The position numbers and the translations under genes are program-made. The notes below the pieces were generated by a model. It ran no database searches. It was not told the origin of the DNA and saw only the letters and a program-made list of their open reading frames with translations. Shown here piece by piece: positions 41,992-50,629 of a stretch of 64,000 bases of DNA. Source of the DNA: Nocardia cyriacigeorgica (GTDB lineage: Bacteria; Actinomycetota; Actinomycetes; Mycobacteriales; Mycobacteriaceae); NCBI RefSeq assembly GCF_005863245.1, contig NZ_VBUT01000013.1:1-64000 (forward strand), in the 5' to 3' direction. The first letter of the stretch is position 1. Every line of letters starts with the position of its first letter.

Positions 41992-42027
41992 GGCCACCAG
42001 CAGGCGCGCGGCGCCGCTGACGTGGCC
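41992..42027 (+). promoter_or_regulatory. Nested hairpin, putative attenuator of ABC-F
   Basis: GGCCAC-CAGC (41992-42001) pairs with GCTG-ac-GTGGCC (42016-42027), and GGCGC (42003-42007) with GCGCC (42011-42015) over a GCG loop. That makes 15 bp in a 36-nt hairpin directly after the leader-peptide stop. There is no U tract. A ribosome stalled on the leader would cover the left arm and prevent the hairpin from forming. Confidence 0.55.
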
Positions 42028-42071
42028 ATGTCGCCGTTCGTCTACTCATCCCCACACCCGAGGACTCACTC

Positions 42072-43702
42072 ATGTCCGATGCGTTCATCGTCTGCTCCGA
42101 CCTGACCTTCACCTGGCCCGACGACACCCCCGTCTTCACCGGTCTGTCGTTCAGTATTCCCGGCGGCCGCACCGGCCTGGTCGCCCCAACGGCGCCGGAA
42201 AGAGCACGCTGCTGCGGCTGATCGCCGGTGAGCTGCGACCGCGCGGCGGCACGATCTCCGTCGACGGCGTGCTCGGCTACCTGCCGCAAACCCTGCCCCT
42301 GACCGGCGATCGCACCGTCGCCGAAATCCTCGGTATCGCACCGGTATCAGCGGCCCTGAACGCCGTCGAATCCGGTGACACCAGCGAGGAGCACTTCACC
42401 ACGATCGGCACCGATTGGGACATCGAGGAACGCACCCGCGCCCAACTCGACCGCCTCGACCTCGGGGACATCGCGTTCACCCGCCGCTCCGGCACGCTCA
42501 GCGGCGGCCAGATCGTCTCGCTCGGCCTCGCGGCACAACTGCTGCGCAGACCCGACGTGCTGCTATTGGACGAGCCGACCAACAACCTCGATCTCGCTGC
42601 CCGCCACAAGCTCTACGACGTGCTCGGCGACTGGAGCGGGACCCTGCTGCTGGTCAGCCACGACCGGGCCTTGCTCGATCGGATGGACCGCATCGCCGAA
42701 CTGCACAGCGGCGACATCCGTTTCTACGGAGGCACTTTCACCGACTACGAGGCAGCCGTCCGCGCCGAGCGCGAGATCGCCGAGAAGAACATTCGCACCG
42801 CCGAACAGGAGGTCAAACGGGAGAAGCGGGAATTGCAACAGGCCAGAGAACGTGCCGCGCGCCGGGCGAGCACTGCCGCCAGGAATCTGGGCAGTGCCGG
42901 GCTGCCCAAGATCTTCGCCGGCACCATGAAGCGCAATGCGCAGGAATCGGCGGGGAAAGCCGACGGCACGCACAGCGCGCGGGTGGCGGCGGCCGAGTCC
43001 AGACTCGACGAGGCCGGGCGGGCGCTTCGCACCGACCAGAAGATCAGCCTCGAGCTGCCCGATACCGATGTGCCTGCCGGGCGCACGGTGTTCAGTGGGA
43101 CCGGGTTGCGGCTGCGGTTGGGTGAGCGCGAGATGTTCGCCGGCGACGGCGTCGATCTGCTCATTCGCGGCCCGGAGCGGATCGCCTTGACCGGTCCCAA
43201 CGGCGCGGGCAAATCCACTGTGCTGCGGATGATCCGCGGGGAATTGGATCCCGACGCGGGGTCGGTCACCCGCTCCGATGGCCGCGTCGCGTACGTGTCG
43301 CAACGGCTGGACCTGCTGGATCTGGACCGAAGTGTCGCCGGCAACCTTGCTGTGTCCGCCCCGGACCTGCCCGACTCGCGGCGGATGAACCTGCTGGCCC
43401 GGTTCCTGTTCCGCGGCTCGCGCGTGCACCTGCCGGTCGGCGCATTGTCCGGCGGTGAACGGCTGCGCGCCACCCTCGCGTGCGTGCTGTTCGCCGAGCC
43501 CGCGCCGCAATTGCTGCTGCTGGACGAGCCGACCAACAACCTCGATCTGGTGAGCGTCGGCCAATTGGTCAGCGCGCTCGAGGCCTATCGCGGCGCTTTC
43601 GTGGTGGTCAGTCACGACGAACGCTTCCTCGCCGATATCGGGGTGCGGCGCAGGCTGCACCTGGCCGACGGCCTGCTGCGCGAGATCGCGGCACCCCACT
43701 GA
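42072..43702 (+). pseudogene. ABC-F ATPase (antibiotic-resistance type), frameshifted in the first Walker A
   Basis: ATG 42072 reads MSDAFIVCSDLTFTWPDDTP and enters the first ABC domain. At about 42181-42185 the sequence ggtcgccccaac needs one extra G to give LVGPNGAGKSTLLRLIAG; as read the frame stops at about 42222. The downstream frame is intact to 43702: YLPQTLPLTGDRTVAEIL, SGGQ, LLLDEPTNNLDLAARHKL, a linker of about 80 charged residues, then a second complete domain (TGPNGAGKSTVLRM, LSGGERLR, LLLDEPTNNLDL). Corrected, it would be about 543 aa, normal for ABC-F proteins, which act on the ribosome and not the membrane. Confidence 0.8.
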
Positions 43703-43718
43703 TCGCCCGGTAGCCGTT

Positions 43719-43756
43719 GCCGCCGGTGGCCGCCGCTGTTCCTGGTCACCGGCAGC
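43719..43756 (+). terminator. Imperfect hairpin after ABC-F
   Basis: gccgccggtggcc (43719-43731) pairs with ggtcaccggcagc (43744-43756) at 11 of 13 positions, 17 nt after the stop codon. It is a plausible terminator for the ABC-F transcript. Confidence 0.45.
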
Positions 43757-43820
43757 GCACGAATGGTCTGCGCCGTCGGGTTCGATCAGGCGCGAAAACG
43801 CCTGGAAGAGCGCCTGAAAG

Positions 43821-43846
43821 ATGGTAACCGTTTGGGAACGGAACCA
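43821..43846. promoter_or_regulatory. Inverted repeat in the promoter region of the ATP-grasp unit
   Basis: ATGGTaaCCGTT (43821-43832), TGGG, AACGGaaCCAT (to 43847) is an 11-of-12 inverted repeat. It lies about 45 bp before a small ORF at 43890 and 250 bp before the ATP-grasp start. A second, smaller repeat, GAGATC-aacc-GATCTC (44058-44073), lies just before the TTG start. The AT-richer context is typical of promoters here. These may be operators of the 44-47 kb unit. Apart from the ORF at 43890, the stretch 43757-44096 holds no other gene I can support. Confidence 0.45.
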
Positions 43847-43889
43847 TTCGGGTACTCGTGTGAATGGCGGCAATACGGAGGGTAGGTCC

Positions 43890-43955
43890 ATGAATCCCAG
43901 CCCCCAGAACGGGTTTCGATCACGCACGCGGCCTTCCCCTCACCAGTGCAGATGA
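43890..43955 (+). CDS. 21-residue small ORF with strong RBS upstream of ATP-grasp gene
   Basis: ATG 43890 is preceded by ggaggg at optimal spacing, the best ribosome-binding site of this locus. It encodes MNPSPQNGFRSRTRPSPHQC plus Arg. It is basic, rich in Pro and Ser, and ends Cys-Arg. It could be a leader peptide, a peptide substrate of the neighbouring enzymes or a chance ORF; codon use cannot decide at this length. Confidence 0.35.
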   Translation: MNPSPQNGFRSRTRPSPHQCR

Positions 43956-44096
43956 GGATGCCGGCCGACGAGAGAACCAGGCGAACAGGGCGCGCACACT
44001 TCTGAACAGGCAGAACACGTCTGCCGGAAGTCGCTGCCGTAGCCGAGAAACGGCCGAGAGATCAACCGATCTCGCACGGCCGAGAGGGGACGAGTT

Positions 44097-45344
44097 TTGT
44101 CGATTGCACCACAGGAACCGGAAGGCCGAAATCCGGACAAAGGATATGTTGCCCTACTGGGCTGGAGTTTGAATGCCGTCGAGGCCGTCGACCGCTTCGA
44201 CCGGCGATACGTGGTCGTCGCTCCGGAATGGATCGAAGACTACTGCGCGGAGAACGGAATACCCTATATTCCGTGGAATTTCGAACGCCTCAACGACCGT
44301 TCGATGGAGATCGCCGAAACGCTGCGCGATATGGGTGTCGACGTGGCGATTCCGATCTTCGAGGAAACCGTGGAATGGGCGGGCGCGATCAACGCGGTGC
44401 TGATGGACAATCCGCGGCTGTTCGGGCAGGCCATGCTGCTGCGCGACAAGGCGCTGATGAAGCGGCGGGCCCAGCTGGGCGGCATCCGGGTCGGCATCTT
44501 CGAAGAGGCGCACGAGCGCGATGACGTCGCGCGCTTCCTCAAGCGCGTCAACCAGACCCTGCTCAAGCTCGACGGCGACCCGAACGACCCGATCCACATC
44601 AAGGCCTTCGACAAGGCGGGCTGCCTCGGCCACCGGGTGATCAGGACACCCGATGAGATCGACACGATTCCCGACGAGGATTTCCCGCTGCTGATGGAAT
44701 CACACCTGGACGGGTGGGAATTCGCGGTGGAGGCCTGGATCCACAACGGCAAGATCCGTTTCCTCAATATCTCCGAGTACGTCACGCTCGGCTATTCGGT
44801 GTTCGTGCCGGCAACGCCGGAGCTCGAGCGGTACCGGCCGGAGATCACCCGGCAGGTCGAGAAACTGATCAAGACCTTCGATATCGAATTCGGCTTCGTG
44901 CATCCGGAATACTTCGTCACCAGCGACGGCGAAATGTACTTCGGCGAGGTCGCTTATCGGCCGCCCGGTTTCAAAGTGTTCGAGCTGCTGGAGCGTACCT
45001 ACGGTTTCAATGCCTACCACGCCCTGGTCCTCGCCTTCGACCCCAAGACCACCGAGGAAGAAATCGTGTCCTTCTTCCCGCGCGAAGTGGTGGATGCCAA
45101 AGGTCACGCCGGATGCTTCGGCGTGTACCCGCGGCGGCGCGTGGTCAGCCATCTGTCCATGCCGGAGGAAACCGAGGATCATGATTACTTCGAATCACAC
45201 GAGCTCACCTCCCCGCTGTCGGAGAAGGTCACCAAGCGCACAGCCTTCGGAAACCATTGGGGCCTGTTGTATTTCTTCGGCGACGACCCGTACACGCTGC
45301 GGGATCTGCTGAAGCGACAGGAAGAGCTCGACTTCTATATCTGA
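44097..45344 (+). CDS. ATP-grasp domain ligase of unknown substrate
   Basis: 415 aa from a TTG start at 44097 (gagaggggac upstream). It has an N-terminal Rossmann-like domain (GYVALLGWSLNAVEAVDRFD, then DVAIPIFEETVEWAG). The ATP-grasp core follows: RDKALMKRRAQLGGI, IHIKAFDKAGCLGHRVI for nucleotide binding, MESHLDGWEFAVEAWIHNGK, and the metal site FGFVHPEYFVTSDGEMYFGE plus YRPPG. ATP-grasp enzymes make an acyl-phosphate and join it to an amine, thiol or hydroxyl, often forming peptides. No known subfamily is recognised. It is followed after 35 bp by a 658-aa unknown protein that also uses TTG. Confidence 0.85.
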   Translation: MSIAPQEPEGRNPDKGYVALLGWSLNAVEAVDRFDRRYVVVAPEWIEDYCAENGIPYIPWNFERLNDRSMEIAETLRDMGVDVAIPIFEETVEWAGAINAVLMDNPRLFGQAMLLRDKALMKRRAQLGGIRVGIFEEAHERDDVARFLKRVNQTLLKLDGDPNDPIHIKAFDKAGCLGHRVIRTPDEIDTIPDEDFPLLMESHLDGWEFAVEAWIHNGKIRFLNISEYVTLGYSVFVPATPELERYRPEITRQVEKLIKTFDIEFGFVHPEYFVTSDGEMYFGEVAYRPPGFKVFELLERTYGFNAYHALVLAFDPKTTEEEIVSFFPREVVDAKGHAGCFGVYPRRRVVSHLSMPEETEDHDYFESHELTSPLSEKVTKRTAFGNHWGLLYFFGDDPYTLRDLLKRQEELDFYI

Positions 45345-45379
45345 TCCGGGCCCCGGTCCGGTTCACGGGAGGATCCTGA

Positions 45380-47356
45380 TTGAATCAGCTCAGCAGCGAC
45401 GGGGCGTCCTTGGAGCGGCGTCTGGCCACCTTGGACCACGCCATCCGATCGCTCACCGACGCAGGTGATTTCGGCAAGCAGGTGAAGTTGCCGCGGACCT
45501 TCGACGCGCTGCGGCGAGTCCTCGCACTACCGGGCGGCTGCGCCGCGGTGCGCGCGCGGGCGGCCGAGCTGGAGAACGCGGGCCTGTTCCTCGGCACCGA
45601 CTGGGCCTCACCGCAGATCTTGATCCCCTCGCTGAGCACCGGCTCGCTGCGCAGCCCGAACGCCGACACCGCGGTACTGGAGACGGTGAGCAACCTGCGC
45701 CTGCTCGCCGTCGCCAAGGGTGATTACGCACACCCGCTGATCAGCCCCGAGCAGGCCGACAGCCACCTGTCGCAGGTGCTGGCGGTCAACCTGTCGTTGC
45801 TGTTCACCCCGCCCACCGAAGCCGAACGGGCCCAACAGGGCCGGATGGCACAGGTCACGCGAGAACTGCTGCACCATCTCGTGGCCGAGGTCGGCTACGA
45901 GAAGGTGCTCGAGCATCTGGTCGACGAGATCTGGCGGATCCTGCGTCAACGGCCCATCCAGGTCGACGCGGTCAAACGCATGATCACCCAGATCGCGGTC
46001 GCGCGGGCCAATCCCGATATCGACCTCGGCGCCGGCGCGCTCGGCGCGGACCGGCTGATCAGCAGCCTCTACGGGACCACCGACGCCTGCCGGGAAGATC
46101 CGGGCGTCGAGATCTATCGCGAGCGCTTGGAAACGATGGACGACAGCGCCTTGCAATACGAAGCCTCGGGGTTCGCGCGCTCGATGCACGACACCGGCCT
46201 CGTCTCGCCCTATCACGCGGTGCTGCTGCGTCATCTGCTGGGCAAGGGCGACTATCTGCTCGCCGAGGCGATGGGATTGTCCAGCACCGGCCGCGACTGC
46301 CTGCTCTGCTATCACGAACTCGTCCACACGCTGATCGACGAGGCGGTGCGGGTCGAGACCGCGCAGTGCATCTACGGGCTGGCACTGCTGCTCGAGCGCG
46401 GCATCCTCTATCAGCCGCCGGTCGCTCCCGCGCTGTGGCGTCAGATCGGCCTACAGCTCTCGCCGACCTCCCGGCAGCGGCTGAGCCGGGTGTTCGGGCC
46501 CACCCCCGACGCTCGAGTGTGGCTGTTGGCGGGCGTGCTGTCGATGCTCGGGCTGCCGCTGGGCGTAGGGCAGGGCGACAACCCCACCTGCCAGTCGGCG
46601 CGGGCGTTGTCCATGTGGGCCTACAACGATCCCGACTATCTGCTGCACGCGGTGACGTGGGCAGCACGCGACGACGAGATCGTCATGCATTTCGAAGGCA
46701 CCCCGATCTCCTCCCGCGACGACAGCGCCGGTGCCGCCGCGGGTCCGCCGATCGACCTCGATCCGGTGTCGGTGCTGGTGGTCCCGCATCTGGACCGGAT
46801 CTACGCCGAGATGGGCAGGCATTGCCTCGGCCGCGACGGCGATCCGCACCGGTGGATCAATCCCGAGTTCCACGGCTGGTGGTCCGGGCGCGGTTTCCGC
46901 ATCAATGTCGACGTCGCCACCGGCAACCTGACCGACCTCGACGATTTCCTGCGCCACTTCTATGCCAGCTACCACCCCTTCTACAACGGCAACCAACCCC
47001 TGATCCACCCGCAACCGGCCGGCATCGCGGTGACCGACAGCGCGGCCCGGTTCGTCGGCTGGCATGCCATCACGGTGCTGCGGGTGAACCTGGATCCGCA
47101 AGAACAGATGCGGGTCTATTTCTTCAACCCCAACAACGACAGCGGCCAGGACTGGGGCGACGGCGTCATCGTCGGCACCGCGGGCCACGGTGAGCGTTTC
47201 GGCGAAGCGTCGCTGCCGTTCGAACAATTCGCCTCGCGGCTCTACATCTTCCATTTCGACCCGCTGGAACCGGGTGAATCCGCCTCCGTCGATCGCGAGG
47301 AACTGGACCGGGTGATCGGCTACGTCCACCGCAGCTGGGGTGCCGACCGGATCTAG
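45380..47356 (+). CDS. 658-aa protein of unknown function with papain-like Cys/His/Asn pattern
   Basis: TTG start at 45380 with gggagg 7 nt upstream. It has no signal peptide or membrane segment. The N-terminal about 380 residues are mostly helical. Then comes GDNPTCQSARALSMWA with Cys404 at the start of a helix. After a spacer there is GWHAITVLRVN with His562, and 20 residues on VYFFNPNNDSG with Asn583. Cys on a helix, then H-A-I/V on a strand, then a strand ending in Asn is the order and spacing of papain-fold peptidases and transglutaminases. I recognise no named family. Pairing with an ATP-grasp ligase suggests it makes, transfers or cleaves the same amide bond. Confidence 0.72.
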   Translation: MNQLSSDGASLERRLATLDHAIRSLTDAGDFGKQVKLPRTFDALRRVLALPGGCAAVRARAAELENAGLFLGTDWASPQILIPSLSTGSLRSPNADTAVLETVSNLRLLAVAKGDYAHPLISPEQADSHLSQVLAVNLSLLFTPPTEAERAQQGRMAQVTRELLHHLVAEVGYEKVLEHLVDEIWRILRQRPIQVDAVKRMITQIAVARANPDIDLGAGALGADRLISSLYGTTDACREDPGVEIYRERLETMDDSALQYEASGFARSMHDTGLVSPYHAVLLRHLLGKGDYLLAEAMGLSSTGRDCLLCYHELVHTLIDEAVRVETAQCIYGLALLLERGILYQPPVAPALWRQIGLQLSPTSRQRLSRVFGPTPDARVWLLAGVLSMLGLPLGVGQGDNPTCQSARALSMWAYNDPDYLLHAVTWAARDDEIVMHFEGTPISSRDDSAGAAAGPPIDLDPVSVLVVPHLDRIYAEMGRHCLGRDGDPHRWINPEFHGWWSGRGFRINVDVATGNLTDLDDFLRHFYASYHPFYNGNQPLIHPQPAGIAVTDSAARFVGWHAITVLRVNLDPQEQMRVYFFNPNNDSGQDWGDGVIVGTAGHGERFGEASLPFEQFASRLYIFHFDPLEPGESASVDREELDRVIGYVHRSWGADRI

Positions 47357-47651
47357 GGCCCTCGACAAAACGGCGCACCACCGCAGACCCATCAGAGTTG
47401 CCGGTCATAAGCTGACTCCCGGCGGACCAAGCCACCGCTGATGCGGCCGTCCGAGCCGGAGAACCCGTGCTCACAACGGCCGGCGCCGCGCCGAGAGCAT
47501 CACCACTGGTGGGGAGAGCGCACCGGTGAAACCGTGCTATGCGCAAGGCTTCTCGGCCAACACACCGACACGGCGGTACGGTCGATCTCCGTCGATATGC
47601 CGGATTTGCCGGTATGTTACTTACAGCAACTAGACGGTCGGGAGCGTTGAC

Positions 47652-47858
47652 GTGGGTGCTGTGTCGGATTCCTATTTCGAAGGTCCGTGCCCGGGGGCGG
47701 TGCAGGCGAAGCTCGTATGCGAATTCTCCGATCCGCATTTCCGGCGATTGATGCGGCTGGCCGTGGATCTGTCCCCGGAATCGCAAGAACTGCTCGCGGG
47801 TTTCGCCCGCCGCTTTCGCGCCTCCGAGGGCCTGCTCCCCGATCCCGTGGGTGAATAG
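47652..47858 (+). CDS. Small protein of unknown function
   Basis: 68 aa from GTG 47652 (gggagcg upstream): VCEFSDPHFRRLMRLAVDLS, then ELLAGFARRFRASEGL. It is mostly helical with typical codon use and no membrane segment. The 295 bp before it (47357-47651) hold no other gene I can support. It ends in a terminator hairpin. Confidence 0.5.
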   Translation: MGAVSDSYFEGPCPGAVQAKLVCEFSDPHFRRLMRLAVDLSPESQELLAGFARRFRASEGLLPDPVGE

Positions 47859-47888
47859 GGCGCGCTCACCCCGCGATCGAGCGCGCCC
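47858..47888. terminator. Hairpin terminator between convergent genes
   Basis: GGGCGCGCTC (47858-47867) pairs perfectly with GAGCGCGCCC (47879-47888) over an 11-nt loop, exactly in the 36-bp gap between the 68-aa gene and the alpha/beta hydrolase. Confidence 0.7.
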
Positions 47889-47894
47889 GGCATC

Positions 47895-48761
47895 TCATCG
47901 TTCGTCGAGCACCTCGCGCAGCTTCTTCGCGAACGCCTCCGGCTGCCCGGCGTAACCGTACTCACCGCCCATGAATCCACCGTGATGGCTCGGGAACACC
48001 GTCGGCTGCTGGCCGAGCAGCTCGGCCGTCGCCACGGCGGTGCGGCCGGTCATGACGCCGAGCGACTCCTCGCCGACGGCGATCACGATGCGGGTCGGCG
48101 CGACGGCGAGGGCCTCGACGTCGGGTCGGTAGTCCGACACCGCCCAGGACCGGTCCGACAGCAGCGGATCGTCGCGGGAGCCGTCGTCCTCGGTGGGCAG
48201 CCCGAACTGCGCGGGATCGGCGGCGGGCCGGGCGAAATAGTCCTCGGTGAATTCGCCCTGCCAGGACGTCATCGCGATGAAGTCGGCCATACCGGCACCG
48301 AAGCCCTTCGCCTGGTAGGCCTCGAAGGTCCGGGCTCGCGCCCGTGCGGCGGCAGTGGCGTCGGGCAGCAGCGTCAACAGCGGCGGCTCGTGCGCCACCA
48401 GCGTCACCACATCGCCGGGATGGGCGGCGACCAGCGCGAGCGCGGTGATCGCCCCGCCGCTGCTGGCGAAGAGGTCGACCGGCCCGGCACCAAGTGTCTC
48501 GATCAGCGCGTGTACATCCTCGGCCTGGACGGTCGGCGAATGGTCGATCCGGCCGTCCCTGCGGGTGCTGCGGCCGAGACCGCGCGGGTCATAGGTGACC
48601 ACGGTGCGCTCGGGGAACTGTTCGACCAGGGCGGCGAACCCGCTGGCATCCATGGGCTGCGCGATCAGGACCAGCGGCGGGCGACCGTCGGCCGTGGGCA
48701 GCGGACCGTGCACCTCATAGGCGATGTCGGCGTCACCTGTGTCGAGAAAACGTGTCGTCAT
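47895..48761 (-). CDS. Alpha/beta-hydrolase
   Basis: 288 aa: YDPRGLGRSTR (oxyanion loop region), the nucleophile elbow DLFASSGGAITAL with Ser in the A-S-S-G-G turn, and a C-terminal HHGGFMGGEYGY supplying the catalytic His. It is a cytosolic alpha/beta-hydrolase of the haloperoxidase/esterase type with unknown substrate. Apparently a single gene; downstream of the crotonase gene but separated from it by a strong hairpin. Confidence 0.85.
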   Translation of the reverse strand: MTTRFLDTGDADIAYEVHGPLPTADGRPPLVLIAQPMDASGFAALVEQFPERTVVTYDPRGLGRSTRRDGRIDHSPTVQAEDVHALIETLGAGPVDLFASSGGAITALALVAAHPGDVVTLVAHEPPLLTLLPDATAAARARARTFEAYQAKGFGAGMADFIAMTSWQGEFTEDYFARPAADPAQFGLPTEDDGSRDDPLLSDRSWAVSDYRPDVEALAVAPTRIVIAVGEESLGVMTGRTAVATAELLGQQPTVFPSHHGGFMGGEYGYAGQPEAFAKKLREVLDER

Positions 48762-48775
48762 ACCGGTAGTGACGG

Positions 48776-48807
48776 CGCGGGCCCGCGGAATTCATCGCGG
48801 GCCCGCG
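48776..48807 (-). terminator. Terminator after the crotonase gene
   Basis: CGCGGGCCCGCG occurs at 48776-48787 and again at 48796-48807. It is self-complementary, so the two copies form a 12-bp stem around an 8-nt loop. It lies 27 bp past the stop of the minus-strand crotonase gene. Confidence 0.65.
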
Positions 48808-48834
48808 ACCATGCTTCTCCGCCGCACACGAGGG

Positions 48835-49854
48835 TCAGCGTTCGAACTGCGCTCGCTTGTGGTCGCCGAACGGCTCGTCACGCTCGCGCACCGCCTCCCG
48901 GAAACCCACGGTGGCGGCGCGCAGCTGGAAGGCATAGCCCTCGCGGGTGTGCCGGGAGATGCCGTCGAACACGGTGCTGATCATGCCGGAGTTGGCCACA
49001 CCCTGCGCGTACAGCGCCGAGTTCAAGGCCAGCTTCGCCATCATCAACTGGTTGACCGGCATCCGCGCGATCCGCTCCACCAGCGCCTCGGTGCGTTCGT
49101 CGAGCTCGTCGGCCGGGCAGGATTCCACCGCGAGGCCCCACTCCTCGGCCTGCTTGCCGCTGAGGCAGTCGCCGGTGAACAGCAACCGCTTGGCCCGCTG
49201 GTCACCGAGCCGATGCGCCCACATGCCGCCAGCCGGAATGCCCCAGGTGCGGGTGGGCGGATAACCGATCTTGGTGTCGTCGGCGCAGATGATCTGATCG
49301 GCATACAGCGCGATGTCGGTGCCGCCGGCGATGGCGAAGCCGTGCAACTTCGCCACGGTCGGCTTGTTCGCCTGCATGAGGCTGGCGAAGCCGCGGTTGA
49401 ATCGGCTCATCATCGCGTAGTCGATCATGGGATCCCAGGTGCCCCACGGGTTGTGGTTGACCGCGTTGACCATTGGATCGACCACGGTGCCGGTGACCTC
49501 ATCGGGCCCGCCGGCCGGCGAGAAGCCCTGCTCGGCGAACATGTCGAGGTCATAGCCGCCGCAGAAGCCCTTGCCGCGCCCCGACAGCAGGATGACGTGC
49601 ACGCGCGGATCCAGATCGGCCCGTTCCACCGCGTCGGCGAGATCGCGCGGGGTGTCGGGGGTGATCGTGTTGCCTTTGTCGGGGCGGTTGAAGGTGAGCC
49701 GGGCGATGCGGCCGTCGCGCTGATAGGTGAGCGTCGGGTATTCGTGCTCGTCGGCGGGTGCGGGCCGATCCCGCCACGGTGAATCCGGCCCTTCGGTCCA
49801 GTTCTCATACCATGCCGCGGGCCGGGTGCCGGAATGTGATTGCTTGTCGGACAA
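48835..49854 (-). CDS. Enoyl-CoA hydratase/isomerase (crotonase) family protein
   Basis: About 339 aa. I chose the TTG at 49854 because aaagga sits 6 nt upstream; a GTG at 49869 adds five residues. Crotonase fold: LTFNRPDKGNTITPDTPRDL, the CoA-binding oxyanion loop GRGKGFCGGYDLDMFAE, and HGFAIAGGTDIALYADQIIC for the second loop. It is longer than the usual 260 aa, with an insert of about 50 residues between the two oxyanion elements, typical of an actinobacterial subgroup. It acts in fatty-acid or sterol side-chain metabolism, most likely as hydratase or isomerase. Divergent from a TetR gene. Confidence 0.87.
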   Translation of the reverse strand: MSDKQSHSGTRPAAWYENWTEGPDSPWRDRPAPADEHEYPTLTYQRDGRIARLTFNRPDKGNTITPDTPRDLADAVERADLDPRVHVILLSGRGKGFCGGYDLDMFAEQGFSPAGGPDEVTGTVVDPMVNAVNHNPWGTWDPMIDYAMMSRFNRGFASLMQANKPTVAKLHGFAIAGGTDIALYADQIICADDTKIGYPPTRTWGIPAGGMWAHRLGDQRAKRLLFTGDCLSGKQAEEWGLAVESCPADELDERTEALVERIARMPVNQLMMAKLALNSALYAQGVANSGMISTVFDGISRHTREGYAFQLRAATVGFREAVRERDEPFGDHKRAQFER

Positions 49855-49953
49855 TGCTTTTCCTTTCACAGGCGGTATCCCTGGCGCCGGGACGAGTCGT
49901 GGGGCCGCCGCGTCGGCGGTTCGCCGCTACCGAGCAGCCTCGCCCACGACCCG

Positions 49954-49974
49954 GTTGACAGTCAATACTGACCG
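49954..49974. promoter_or_regulatory. Candidate operator/promoter between crotonase and TetR
   Basis: The segment GGTTGACAGTCAATACTGAC contains CAGT-caat-ACTG inside partial outer symmetry, and a TTGACA -35-like hexamer. It lies 100 bp from the crotonase start and 43 bp from the TetR start. The symmetry is weak, so this is tentative. Confidence 0.35.
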
Positions 49975-50016
49975 TGAAATTCTCGGGATCGACCACCGCA
50001 CCGAGGGGATACCGCG

Positions 50017-50622
50017 ATGCCCACCCGCGAACAACAGCGCAGCGCCACCCGCGCCCGCATCCTGGACGCGGCGACCCGGCTGCTGGTCGAGCGCGGTTAC
50101 GCGGGCTGGTCCACGCTGGCGGTGCAGCATGCCGCCGGGTTGAGCCGCGGCGCCCTGCTGCACCACTTCCCCACCATCGACAGCCTCACCGCCGCACTCG
50201 TGCAGCATCTGGTCGAACTCAACGAGCACGCGGCCCGGCAGGCCGCCGAATCCCCCGGCGCGAGCGCCGACCCCATCGAACGCACCCTGTCCGCGCTGCT
50301 CGACACGATGACGCGACCGGCGGCCCAGGCCGAACAAGAACTCTGGGCGGCGGCCCGCACCGACCCCGCCCTCGCCTCGGTGCTGCGCGAATCCGAACGC
50401 CGCGCCGGGCGCGATCTGCACCGGGTCATCGACACGCTCTTCGGCCCCGAACTCACCGCCCACCCCCGCTACCCCGCGATCCGCGACCTCACCATCGCCA
50501 TGCTGCGCGGCGTGGCCGCCGCGCATCCCCTGCGTACGAGCGATCATGCCGAAACGCGCACGCTCGACTATTGGGCGGACACGATCCGCACCCTGATCGA
50601 CGCCGATACCGGCCCCGGCTGA
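50017..50622 (+). CDS. TetR-family regulator
   Basis: 201 aa. HTH at about 13-58 (RARILDAATRLLVERGYAGW, then GLSRGALLHHFPTIDSLTAA). The C-terminal domain is Ala-rich and helical. It is divergent from the crotonase gene, which it probably represses together with itself; the ligand would then be an acyl-CoA or related acid. The GNAT gene beyond it is convergent, so the regulator is monocistronic. Confidence 0.87.
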   Translation: MPTREQQRSATRARILDAATRLLVERGYAGWSTLAVQHAAGLSRGALLHHFPTIDSLTAALVQHLVELNEHAARQAAESPGASADPIERTLSALLDTMTRPAAQAEQELWAAARTDPALASVLRESERRAGRDLHRVIDTLFGPELTAHPRYPAIRDLTIAMLRGVAAAHPLRTSDHAETRTLDYWADTIRTLIDADTGPG

Positions 50623-50629
50623 CCCGAAT

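Noticed and set aside
47441..47650. 69-aa plus-strand ORF before the small gene at 47652
   Set aside because: Codon use is not gene-like and no RBS is seen; probably upstream region.
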